The notes beneath the pieces were generated by a model. It was not told where the DNA came from. It made no database searches and saw only the letters and a program-made list of their open reading frames with translations. From Mercenaria mercenaria (Eukaryota; Mollusca; Bivalvia; Venerida; Veneridae), in contig NC_069371.1 in NCBI RefSeq assembly GCF_021730395.1, positions 48,556,001-48,620,000 of the forward strand: DNA of 64,000 bases. The letters run 5' to 3'. A program made the translations under genes and the position numbers. This document shows positions 19,451 through 31,148 of this stretch, one piece after another (positions within the stretch are counted from its first letter, which is position 1; each line of letters opens with the position of its first letter).

Positions 19451-22272
19451 TCTTCTCCATATGCCATTTCAGCATTCTTCGTTGCTGGGAAAAAGCAAAT
19501 TCTGTTACTGGCCAAAATGCTAAAAATAACATTTGAAAATACATACTTAATTGTACAGAAATTGACAATTGTTAATATGGGTCAATAACCTTTACAGGAT
19601 AATCTTGTTTCACAGAGGCAAGTATCAAACTCTTTACTGGTGAAAATGGCCTATATATACTATGTATTGAAATATAGTAAATATGGGCCTTTTTCGCCCT
19701 TAAAAATAATTTGATATTGGCCCCTGTGGTAAATGTTGCTGAAATGCCCAATGTAATATTTCGATGTCTGTGAGTATCACAACAAAGAAGGTGTTTTGAA
19801 AAGATGTGCTGGTATAAGAATGAAAGAATTAAGTCATCTACAGATTTTGCTAAAGAATTTTGAGAGTTAGTTGCTTCAGAAGAGGCTGAAGTATATCTCT
19901 AGGTACATTTTGTGTGTACATGTATATGGCTTGTGTAAAGTTTGCATGTATAAGCAATTTAACATATGACCTCATAAAAAATGTATACCAGGGCTGAGTG
20001 TAACTGATTTGTGTGTAAAAGTATATAATATTATATGTATTCTATAAATATCTTGCTAGACAACATAATGTATTCACTGCCAAACTGGGCATTCATGTGC
20101 AAAGATATTACAAAAGATATTGAAAGATTTTTTTTCTGAATGGTTGACATTTCTTTAACAAGGTGCTCAAGAATTTTTTGGGGAAATTATTGTTATAGGC
20201 GATCTTTTAATTTCAAACAATAGTCACAAATGTCCAAATACTTTTTGTAAATAACCTATTGAATATTTTACATGAAAAATGTCTCATCAAATTCATCTTA
20301 TGAAAAAGTCTGATATAAATTGGATTCAAATGTATTTTAAAATCCAAGAATTTTTCATTAAAACTTTATTCTGTGACTGTCAGTGTAAACATTTTACATT
20401 CAGGCATGTTTTTTAAATAAATTTTGCAGCTATTTTTGCAATTTTTAATCACAGATTATGAAAAAATCTGTTTTCAAAGAGGCAAGTTACTACTGTAATT
20501 TCTGTATTTATGGACAAAATGTGCAGTACAAAATGCACAACAACAAGTCTTACATCTACCAAACTTTCAAGTATTAATTTTCAAAATTCACTGATTAAAA
20601 ATTTTCTCAAGACAAATTGTTTATAAGTACCAACAGAACATTTGTTAATAAGATTTATAAAATTGCCTGATAACATTTTTTGTTTGAACAAATACCTGTA
20701 TGTAAATAAACCAAAAAAAATGCACCCACAACTCATTTTCTGAATGGTGTGTATATCCTGCTGTGGTAAAAGGTCTGATCAAGTTGATCAAGGGTTCATA
20801 GATTTATACGAAAAGACTGAAATATTGTCTAAAGAACTCCAGAGGTGGTAAAAGCGAAACTTCTTAAATTTGCAAAATATTTGGATTGACTTTAATTTAT
20901 GGTCAAAACTTGATTTTTCGATAGGTATTTTCTGTCATAAATTTCAACAACTTTTCACACCATTTCAAAATAAACCCTGTTATGCATATTGTGGAAATTT
21001 GACAAGATAAACACCCTGTTATGCATATTGTAGATCTAAAAGTTGATAATATAAATTGTATATTTTATTATGAAACTGATCAAAAAAGAGTGCTACGTGT
21101 ACTTGTACATGAATATATATTTTTTACCTACCTGATTAGACAAATGTAAATTTCATATCACTTTACACAGCTCTATGTGACTACTTATTCAGTGTAGATG
21201 ACTTTGTGAATATAAGTTATACCCAAAATGAGCTACATTTGTTATTTACACGCATACTTGTTGCATATTTGTTGTTATAGATTATGGTGCACATGCAAGT
21301 GATGAAAATGAGATTACAGAAATTTATGAATTGTTAGAAAACCTCTCTATAATGGTCACCTTAAGAAAGTCAAAATCTTGATGTCCCAAAGTAGTGAGCA
21401 AAGTTCTTGATTTAACCAAGATTTTGAGCGAGCTAAAAATGAAATTGAAGGAAACTGGCCAAAAACAAAATAATTTTTGTTTTTTAGCTTAGGTGCTTCT
21501 TCTCTCAACGCTCAAGCAAGCTGTGATTCACTGTACTGAGAAATGAAATCTTTAAATTTAGACTGCATTAATTTCTTTTGATTTCAGCAAAAATTGCAGT
21601 TTCATGCAAACATGAATTTGGGGATTTCAAATAAAAAATAAATAAATAAAAATCAATTTGCATCTAACTTGTTTGTAAGGATTGAATTTCTCGGACTGAT
21701 ACAAATACAAAATCAACAAAACATTATTCACCTCCCTACTTCCTTCTAAAATTTTGATAATTTGACAATTTCTTCAAATAAGGCCCTTTCGAACAACTTT
21801 TAATAGATAAGATATTATGATTTTTTAACAGAAAAGCACTCAACTGTAAAATTTCACAAATTATTGAATTATGCGAAACTGTATGCACATAAAAATAGTG
21901 AACTTTAGAAATCATAGGATACATGTATATATTTTTGAAAAACTTTTCACGTGTATTCATCAATCTACAGGTGACCATTGTAGAGAGTTTTGTGTTTGAA
22001 AATGGTACAATTAGTTCTACAAAGTCTATGTTAAATTTTTCTTGTTAAGTTTTTTTTCATCAAAATAATAACAGACTTTACACCAATGTTTGTTCACAGA
22101 CGATAACACTATCAAGGATTATAAGCTGCAGGATGTAAGACATGCTTCATTTTAACACATATGGGATGAATTTATACCAGTACTTCTCCCCCTTAAAATA
22201 TGTTTAAAGACTACGAAATTTTCAAAATTTTGTTAGTTAGTCACTATATCTTGTGGTATTATATCACTTGAA
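19451..22272. other. Intergenic AT-rich DNA
   Basis: No protein-coding or RNA gene is supported. Open frames are short and resemble nothing known. Isolated low-complexity A/T runs are present. Confidence 0.45.
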
Positions 22273-22422
22273 ATGAGCCGTGCCATGAGAAAACCAACAT
22301 ATTGCAATTGGAGAAACCGTAAGCAAACAGCATGGATCCTGACCAGACTGCGCAGGCTGGTCTGGATCCATGCTAGTTGGAAATGCACTATGTTGGTTTT
22401 CTCATGGCGAGGCTCAAATGCT
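22273..22422. mobile_element. MITE-A palindromic element, copy 3 (internally deleted)
   Basis: Termini GAGCCGTGCCATGAGAAAAC and TTTTCTCATGGCGAGGCTC. The left inner arm is missing and only ACAGCATGGATCCTGACCAG with CTGGTCTGGATCCATGCTAG remains. Confidence 0.8.
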
Positions 22423-22620
22423 GTTTAAACAAAGGTCATTTTAGAGTCCAGCTTGTATTCTGAAAATGTTATTGTTGTGTATTTAGTTTTTATCAATCTT
22501 TTATTTGTAAGAGAGAAAAGAACTTACTTAAACTGTTGGACAAAATTTACAGAATTAACTTTATTGTTTTTATGGATACCACAGGGTACATGTCTTGTTT
22601 ATTGTTGAATTATTTCTATT

Positions 22621-22832
22621 ATACTGTGAAATTATTTCATTTCGTGGACATGAAATTTCGTGGTTTTAGCCAAAACTGCTATTTTGCGGGGATATGAATT
22701 GATGTAATTAAAACTTTTGAACATAAACTGAATGAGAATTTTGTTGGTTAGGATTCAATTTTGTGGATTAACTGAACCACAAAATCCACAAAAATCCAGT
22801 CATCCATGAATATAAATGAATTTCACAGTAAC
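22621..22832. mobile_element. MITE-C palindromic element, copy 1
   Basis: Ends TACTGTGAAATTATTTCATT and AATGAATTTCACAGTAAC are inverted, with inner arms ATTTCGTGGTTTTAGCC and GAACCACAAAATCCAC. Related sequence lies at 30150-30290 and 40988-41218. Confidence 0.75.
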
Positions 22833-22975
22833 TATTATGCATGAAATTGGGTAGTAGCCAAGCTGTAAACAATTTATAAAAAGAACTCAGCTAAACTCTT
22901 ATATTATTATAAAAAGGCTAAATTTATAATATATCTACTATAAATTGTATTAGCTTAGATTTAGAAATATCAAAT

Positions 22976-23402
22976 GAGCTGCACCATAAGGAAACCCAAC
23001 ATAGTGCGTTTGCAACCAGCATGGATCCACTCATGACCAGCCTGCACATCCGCGCAGTCTGGTCAGGATCCATGCTGTTCGCTAACAGTTTCTCTAACTG
23101 CAGTAGGCTTTGAAGGTGAACAGCATGGATCTGACCAGACTGTGGATGGGCGACTGGTCTGATTAATTCTTTTTTGGTAACGTCGCACCCACATTTTTCT
23201 ATGGCGACTTCCAGCAATGAATGTGCCTTCTGAGAGGTGAACACCCCAAGCATGGATGGCTTTCACGTAAGTCTAGCCCCAAATGAGTTTCGAACCCTCG
23301 AGAGGGAAATGTTTAGCAGATACCCTCGACGACCCCCAGACTGTCTGAATCCATGCTGGTCGCAAAGCCACTATGTTGGTTTTCTTATGGCGCGGCTCAG
23401 AT
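22976..23402. mobile_element. MITE-A palindromic element, copy 4, split by an S2-like SINE
   Basis: The left part carries AACCAGCATGGATCCACTCA and GCAGTCTGGTCAGGATCCAT. The right part carries GAATCCATGCTGGTCGCAAA and ends GGTTTTCTTATGGCGCGGCT. A minus-strand SINE occupies about 23165-23335. Confidence 0.75.
23165..23335 (-). repeat. S2-like SINE fragment nested in MITE-A
   Basis: Contains AACGTCGCACCCACATTTTT and TATGGCGACTTCCAGC, like the S2 tail at 33670-33720, then TGAGTTTCGAACCCTCGAGA as an inverted B-box. No clear target duplication was seen. Confidence 0.6.
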
Positions 23403-23716
23403 ATATTCTTCTATGAAACTGTTTGATTTGAAAGTTGATGTCTCTTGCAAGACTGTGATTTTGTAAGCTGTAATTTAGAAACTGTATATCATTAGAAAAA
23501 TTATTATTAAACATCAAAAGTCTTTTTTTCTAACTTAAAAGAAAACTCTTTTTTTCTGTTATTTGAAACAGGTTGGAGTTGCTAGGTTTCACTGTGTCAA
23601 TGTGTTTTGTTTGTGGTTAGATTGTTTTCAAGAAAATTTATTTACTGTTAGTTTTCACCCTAACAGTTAAACTGAAAATAATTTTCATATCTTCTTAAAA
23701 TAAGTAACAACAGAAG

Positions 23717-23876
23717 TGAAAGCTAGTACCAAATATGTGAATGACCAATCAACATGTTAAAAGCTAGTATCAAATAATGTGACCGGTCAACATGTTGAAG
23801 GCTAGTACCAAATATATTAATGGCCAATCAGCATGTTGAAAGCTGCTACCAAATACATTAATGGCCAATAAACTTG
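23717..23876. repeat. About 41-bp tandem repeat, four copies
   Basis: Four diverged units each contain GAAAGCTAGTACCAAATA, then AATGGCCAATCAACATGTTG or variants of it. Confidence 0.85.
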
Positions 23877-26334
23877 ATTTTGTTTTAATTCTCTTTTGTT
23901 TCAATGCTTTTAGTTCTTTCAAAACACAGATCTGTACTTGGCTGGGATAATTCAATGTTAGTCAATTCTTACAAGTAACCACAATAAAAAAAATAATATT
24001 TATTACACATTTTTCAGCTGATTATTGGAGTATTAGAATGAAACAATATATCTTTCACTGATAAAACTCTTAAATGAACGTCATTTAGTAAAAACACGAA
24101 ATAAAAAGATTTACTTTTTTCTTCTTATCATTTAAGTTCAAAATCTCTACCAAATGCAAAAATATCAAATCTTGTGTTCACTCGTTGAAAGATAATTCAA
24201 ATTTAAACTAAAGCAAACCAAAAGCCTCTATTAAATTTTATTAATTACTATTAAAAATATCATAACTAACACTTTTCTAGGATCCAATTTGTTTTCTTAT
24301 TGAACAAAGAATACTGAAATTGTTATCATGCAACAAAATCTACGTACATCATAATTATTATGTAATAGTGCTAAACGTCATTTCTGAAATAGCTGGGGGG
24401 AAAAAAAAAACACAAAAAAGGCAAATATTTGGTAGATGATGTCAAGGATGTAGGTAATAAACCTTTACACTATTGCAGAATTGAATAATATATATCAAAC
24501 ATTGATTTTTCTCCAGTATAACAATGAATCTGAGTCCAAAATACTTTTAATTAAAGACATGCTAAATATCAGACCGAGTATAAATGTTCAACAATTCAAT
24601 TATCCGTGAAATGAAATTAATGAATACAGCCCTTTGATCTTTTATCTGGAGGTATTTTTGGTAATAAACCTGCAAGTTATTAGTTTTATGTATGCATCAT
24701 GATGTTTATGACACTATGCTATATATAGAAAACTTTCTTTGTGATGACGAGAACCATTGACGTAGCTGTAAATATCTGACAATACCTCATACGTATGAAA
24801 ATCATTACCGTGCTCTATACAATTATCGTGACGTCATCATATTTCCCTTTCAAATACAGATCTGTGATGTTTTATGTAATATTAAGACAGAATTATATCT
24901 ATAAATAGAGTTCTTATCACTGCAAGCAACAGGTGCGAAGCATGTTGTCTTTCTGCATTATTAAGTTTTCATGCTAAAAGATGGATTCCAAAATGGGAAA
25001 AATATTACTGATGTGTTTTTTGGTTTACAAAATATCTAAGTATAAATGATAAATATGTCTTAAAATAAAGGAAAATTCTCTTTATTAATACCTAAACAGT
25101 CCGACATCTGCTAAATGAAGCCTTTAATAAAAAAAAAAAAATGAAAGAAGTTTAATATTTTTTTGTATAGGTTTTACTTTTAAAGCTGGTTAAAATTAAA
25201 GGGGGTAGTCCGGTTTTTGCAGAATTTATTTCTAAAAACACTAATGTAATAGAAAAATTTTTCTACTTTGTTAACCACATAGTAAAATTGGATGTAGAAT
25301 TGGAAGAATTCAGCTTTACTTTATATCAGTCTTGTAAAATATCAAATAATGTGTATATATCTGATACAGTTCAACAGGTCTTTGCAGCCACCTGTATTAA
25401 ATAGTCACTTGCTTTATGCAGTTAGTAAGCTAACTTTTCAAACTTTGTTGTTTTTACTTCAACTTATCTTAAGCAGGCACATTCCTTCACCAGCCAGACT
25501 GTGCCACAACCACAGCACTGTCACTGTTTAAAAAAAAAAAAACTAAATCTTTCATAAATATTTGGAGGCATGATCCTTTAATGTTCAAATTAATTTTCAA
25601 AACAAACATTTTTTTTCGTTTATGTATAATTAACCCTGATGACCAGTGGATTTTATTATCAAATTAATCTAGTCACTCTCACATTTGTTATACCTTTTCT
25701 GTAAAAGTCAAGTCTTGACATTTGCCATTATCAAATTACACATGTACCAGACCATAGAGTAATTCCATTAACTATTTCAGAGTGACCTTAATTTATATGT
25801 CCTCTAACCAATCCCTCACCTGTTCTACAAGACCAATCCTTCACATGTTTGACCTCAACTGCAAAAACAGGATAGGTATTTGTCAAAGTCTCACAAGTAA
25901 TCTTGCTGTGGTTTTATTGATGCTAGGTTTACAGAAGCAAGATTACTATCAAAATACATGTGTTGTTTTTTTTTATCTCAAAAAAGTTCTGTATTCCATT
26001 TTCAAAAAGAAAAGAAAATCATGATACAGACAGTGTTCCATCTTTTAAAAGTTACAAACACATTGTGTTAGGTTGATGCTCATGCACATATATTGATTTA
26101 GTTAGTTAGAATCGGAACCAAATACGTTACATCACCCGAAAATCAAACATACAGTACCCAACACAACATGGAAATATATATGGGACTGTCATGTGGTACG
26201 AATGCAAATCATTTACTAAACTACAGAAATAGATATAAAAGAAGTAAAAATATAAAGAAAAAAAATTTGAACCAAGTAAAGCATCTGTGAGACTTAAGAA
26301 ATATTAAACAAGTCAACACTCTACATGGATTTGG
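23877..26334. other. Intergenic AT-rich DNA
   Basis: No gene is supported. Poly(A) and poly(T) runs occur, and all frames are short. Confidence 0.4.
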
Positions 26335-26362
26335 TTTTTTTTTTTTTTTTTTTTTTTTTTTT
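26335..26362. repeat. Poly(T) run
   Basis: A homopolymer of 28 T, directly visible. Confidence 0.95.
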
Positions 26363-26503
26363 CACAATATTTGCTATTAGTTTTCACTTGTCTTGCTTCT
26401 TAATATCAGTAACATAGTTACATATAAAACTTCTGTTTAAATTAAAGATTTACACAATTTTTCACCACAACCCTGTAGGTCATTTGAAGTAACTTTTAAT
26501 CTT

Positions 26504-26690
26504 TAGCCTGCTGGCTGCAAGTGATTCTGCCTTTTCAACCAGTGCTAACCAAGATGAGCCTGCACATCCATGCAGTCTCATCTAAATCTGCACTGTTCGC
26601 TTTTCAGTTAGTAAATTTTCAGAGAACACCCCTTCAAAAAATAATTGATACTGCCCAAATGGAATGATAGCAGGGAAAAGGTTAGAAATA
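26504..26690 (+). mobile_element. MITE-B copy
   Basis: AAGTGATTCTGCCTTTTCAA, GATGAGCCTGCACATCCATG, ATCTGCACTGTTCGCTTTTC, AACACCCCTTCAAAA and TACTGCCCAAATGGAATGAT follow the family order, in the opposite orientation to the 10198 copy. Confidence 0.65.
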
Positions 26691-27364
26691 TGTTGACTAG
26701 TGTTATGCATCTCATTAGAACTTTTTTGCGATGTAAAACTTCATATTTTTTATCATGAAAAAAAATTGTTTACAGAAGCAATTTAACTTGAAAGTTTGAA
26801 AGCCAACTCCTGAAGACCAAGTAGTAACTGATAAGCATACTAACCTAAAATATGTACATATAATGTGTTGCAGGGGTTTAAATTCAATCAGCAGTATGGA
26901 TCTAAAATTTCAACTGAATTCACTTTTATTATTATACATTTAGATCCAGCAGGTTAACAAAAGAGGATAACAGGGTCAGGGCAAGTGTCGCAGATAAATG
27001 AAATTGGAGAATCTTAGTTCACAGGACTATAAAATGTGTATCTGTTCTAATAGCTCATACTGACTGTTTAGTTAATACTGGTAAATGAAAAATGTATAAC
27101 TGAAATCGGTTTTTTTCTTGTGTAAATGTTATACTGAAGTTTAAATGTTTTCTAATAACTTTACTTAGAAATTTAACTGTTGTATTAATAAATCTTGAAA
27201 TACAGATAAAATTCACTAACGGTCTTTGTTTTATTTTGTGTCCCCTGCAACTAGACACTTACGTCATGCCTGTCAGCTTTTAAAATCTGTTTGCAATCTT
27301 GAATTCAAAACTCTTTTAAAATTACAAAAATTGGTAATTTTATAGTCTCTAGTCTTGTGTGTAC

Positions 27365-28797
27365 AATTTCTGTGGCCCCAAAATATGGAGGGGAGCTGTT
27401 AAGATTTTCCACAAGCAAGTACACCTGAATATGTGTTGTACATACCTCAAAAATTATTTGACCTAGAGCCATCAAACCATATATGAATTTTAATCAGCAT
27501 GTGAAGTTGTGCACCTTCAAGCTCCTCACAGCAGTTACCTTCCCTTGCGTTCATTATAACTGCTGCATGTGACGATGAAAAAGTCACATGACAATGCAAA
27601 ATAGTGGAGACTCCAAAGTAACAAAATCCGGGAGCCAGTTTCATTTGTCAAACATCCAATAGATATTTTTGACAAAGGTCACTTCAATTTGTTATTTGAA
27701 CAATTATGTGCGCAAATATTACCGTCTTGATGCGAATAATGCAATATTAAAAAAATAACCAAATCTGGTTAACTACTCTTGACTGCAGTGGTTAATGTAT
27801 CGTAAGGGGAAGTAATCTCTGCGGGGAGTTTGGTGCACCTTGAGATTTGTTTCAGATTTCACTCAGCCAGATCAGAGCTCTGGCCTTTGACTTAATCACA
27901 AGTATGCATGAAAGCGCCTAAAAGTTAACTAAAAAAAAATTGACTGAAGGTCATGCAAAATTATAGGAATCTTGTTCTGAAAATGAAGTGTGCACCTGCA
28001 GTTCTGTCTAGGAAACCACTTAGCCAGCCCAGAGGTATGTCCCTTGACTTAGTCGAAAATACCCCTTCAAGGGCCTCAAAGTTTTTCATGCAAGTTTCTC
28101 AAAAAGTAGTTGACCTAGCGTCAATCAACATTATAGGATTAATATTCAGCATGTGAAATTGTAAGCTTTGGGTTTTGTTTGGGACTTCACTCAGCCATTG
28201 CAGAATTACGGCCCTCAACCTAGTCAAAAATATGCATAGAGGGCCTAAAAGATTGTCTAGAGTGTCTCCAAATGTAGTTAACCTAAAGTCATCAATTCTT
28301 ACAGGGATATTATTAAGCACGTGAAGTTGTTTGGTGTTCCTCTTAGTCAACCTAGAATTATGACCCTTGACTTTGTCAAAATAATGCCTACCAAGGGTTG
28401 TGTTGCAAATATCTCTGGAAGTGTTTTACTTTGAATGATTAACATTAGGGAATTGTAATACAGGTCTGGATCTTGTTCACTACAGGTCCTCCAAGTATGG
28501 GGAACATTTGTGCCAAGTAATTACAAAATCACTTGATGAATGGCAGAGTTATGGACCGGACATAAAACAGACCCTATTAACCTTTGACCTCCAAGAGTGA
28601 CCTTGACCTTGGAGCTAGGGGCCTGGGTCTCGCCTGCAACAAGACATCACCTTAATTTCAAAATCCTTTGATGGATAGAAGTTATGGAATGGTCAGGAAA
28701 TGTGACAATGGACAGACAGAGGGACAGACACATCGCATTTCTTTGATGCACAGGGCAAAAAAATTGAGAGAGGACTTTACATGGATGCTACAGAGAT
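27365..28797 (+). repeat. Interspersed element with ~165-bp internal tandem units (split)
   Basis: Units repeat the words TGACCTAGAGCCATCAA or a variant, then CAGCATGTGAAGTTGTGCAC, then an ACTCAGCC-type word, near 27480, 27840, 27960, 28130 and 28310. The array is followed by a GGACAGACAGAGGGACAGAC motif near 28710, a feature shared by other tandem-repeat elements here. The likely right end is at 29990, beyond the DNA transposon at 28798-29710. Confidence 0.6.
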
Positions 28798-29710
28798 CAG
28801 GGATCATCCTACAAGGCGATTTGAGCGATATCATCGCTGTAAAGTCGGCCACTTCGCCTAATTATCGCCTCCAGGCGAAATCCAAATCGCCAAGTTTTTC
28901 AGAGTGTTGTAATCTGTTTACTTAAAGTTGTAAAACTTGATGCATATTCTAGATTTAATTACCAATAAATCCATAGTCAACCCCGCCCACTCGCCTGTCA
29001 AACCAGCCAATCGTAGTGTTAATATCCCACTGTTAATAATATTGTAAGCCGCCGCCATTTTGAAAATTTTCAATCGGCGTGTAAAAAGCCGATAAACTTA
29101 ACGAGTGCATGATCTTATGCATCAATTGTATATTATTTCTTGATTTTATTAAAAATTACTTCAAAAATTATTTCAAATACGGCCGATTTCTGTAAATGAA
29201 TTGCCCGTGCGCTGTGGATAAAAAAAACGATTCCGCGGACGTCTGAACTGCCGTACAAAATATTGTAAAAAGATCGCCAATATGTACGAGTTTGGTATTA
29301 TTTTCGAAACAATTAATAAATAAATCAATTAAATGTACAAATCTGAACTAGATGATTGAAGAATCGGGCATTATTAAAGCATGAGAATCGAAACATGAAT
29401 GAAAATTTTCACAGCGTTTCGATCATGCACCTGATAAATTTACGAGTTTCGGACGCGTAAATTTCGGATAACAATTTAAAGGCGACTTTTTCATAGCTAA
29501 GTTTATACTTTATTTAGAAATTCATGAAAATAATAATGCAATAATTCAATTACATTAAATAATTATAGCAAGACCCATAGAAAGCGGATATATATAGGCA
29601 GTAAACTGAATACTAGGCCGAATCTTCTCCTTAAATTCCTCGATTTCTCCCTAAATTCTGCTGAGGGAGATGTCACTTCTCCCTAAAATTTTGACCTAGG
29701 ATGATCCCTG
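28798..29710. mobile_element. Non-autonomous DNA transposon, hAT-like, 913 bp
   Basis: Terminal inverted repeats CAGGGATCATCCTA and CTAGGATGATCCCTG are flanked by GAGAT at 28793-28797 and 29711-29715. The left subterminal region repeats GGCGA/TCGCC words; the right one repeats CTCCCTAAA. There is no open frame for a transposase. A CAGGG terminus with a 5-bp duplication fits the hAT branch reported with 5-bp target sites. Assignment is by termini only. Confidence 0.8.
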
Positions 29711-29997
29711 GAGATGCTAAGTCTGGTGATGATCCATCAATAAGTTCATGATTATAAGTCATTTAAATGTTTTCCTAGTTTTAGCTCTGATAACCCCTAA
29801 AATCTGTCAAATGGAACCATTTGTACAAATCTGATTGAGTACCTTATCGGTATGATACAGACCAAGTTTTGTAATTATACATCAAGACGTTCATGAGAAA
29901 AAGATGTTTTAAGGTAAAAAGCTAACACCAGACAACAGAGGAAGCATCACCACAATAGCTCACTCTGAACCCTTGGTTCAAGTGAGCTAAAAAAAAT
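29711..29997 (+). repeat. Right end of a tandem-repeat element (GAGCTAAAA type)
   Basis: Ends GCTCACTCTGAACCCTTGGT then TCAAGTGAGCTAAAAAAA, with the AGCTCACT/AAGTGAGCT pair forming a terminal hairpin. The same end type is seen at 44270-44294, 48690-48705 and 52095-52125. Confidence 0.6.
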
Positions 29998-31148
29998 TTG
30001 TTTATTTTACATGTAAAATCAAAATATATTTCACTTGTGAATGCCATATTTTACATTTTCACTTGTGGCTGCCCCACTCATGAAAATATTCCATCTATTG
30101 TTCACTACCTGCAATATCTATATCTTACATTCAGTCAGAATTAAACAAATATCCTCTATATAACTCCCATTCATTTTACATTCCTAATCTTAAATCCACA
30201 AATTCATATCCCCACAAAATAGTCATTTTGGCCTAAATCATGAAACTTCGTGCACACAAAATGAAATGATTTCAGTGTCTTCAAGTTCATATATCAACAG
30301 TTTAAACAAACAAGAAATGGATGATATAAACAGATTTTAATAGCACATTGTATCATGTCAAAATATTTCTGCAGAAATATATGTTTTTCATTTAATTAAT
30401 ATTTTTCAGCAAGTTTTTGCAATATCCTTAACCACATTAAATGACCATTCTATTTCTTCTCACTTAAATTATCATTTTCTAGTTTGAAAACAATAACTAT
30501 ACCTAATAAAACATTTTGCTGGATCAGGATAAAAACATTGAATTACAATTTAATGCTCAAACATCCCTAGAAGAAATGTCTTAAATGTTGCAAGTATGCT
30601 TCCCAATCCCTTATTCACTGACCTGAATGTGTAAAATTTGTATGACTAATTGCCATACACTGCCAAAAACCATGTACAACTGAACAACTTGAAATTCTTC
30701 ATTTTCATGCAGAACATCCAGAACAATATTCAAGTACTTTTCAAGGAGCTTCCTTTTCACTATTATAAGGACTATTCCTCTCCAAGCCAGGTCTTGAAAC
30801 CTTAATCAAAGGAGTTTTGGTTGAAATTCAAGATTTGATTGAAAATCAAGCATTTTTGTTTTCAAACATCAAGTATTTTATTGTTTTTGTAAAGGTATCA
30901 GTCATTTTCAAAACGTTTTCAAAGCCTAGCATGCAATTCAATGTGTTTTCACGGTCTGTATGAACCCAGTGAATGGCAATTTAACTCCACTGGCAGCTTT
31001 TCTTTTTTTTGAAGACGTATGCACCAAAACAAATTCATTCACTTAACCATTAATTTTTTCTGTTCTTCGGAGATCTTTCTTTCTACACTTGATGCATTGT
31101 AAATAAATAGAAAAAGTTTATGTCTATAGTTCTGCCTGTCTGTATGTT
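29998..31148. other. 3' flank of PSMD11 with a MITE-C remnant
   Basis: No gene is supported. A half MITE-C lies at about 30150-30290 (ATCCCCACAAAATAGTCATT, ATGAAACTTCGTGCACACAA). The part next to 31148 is the presumed 3' UTR of PSMD11. Confidence 0.5.
30877..30882 (-). promoter_or_regulatory. Candidate polyadenylation signal of PSMD11
   Basis: TTTATT on the plus strand is AATAAA in the transcript, 267 nt beyond the stop codon. It is the first canonical hexamer I noticed downstream; use is not proven. Confidence 0.3.
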
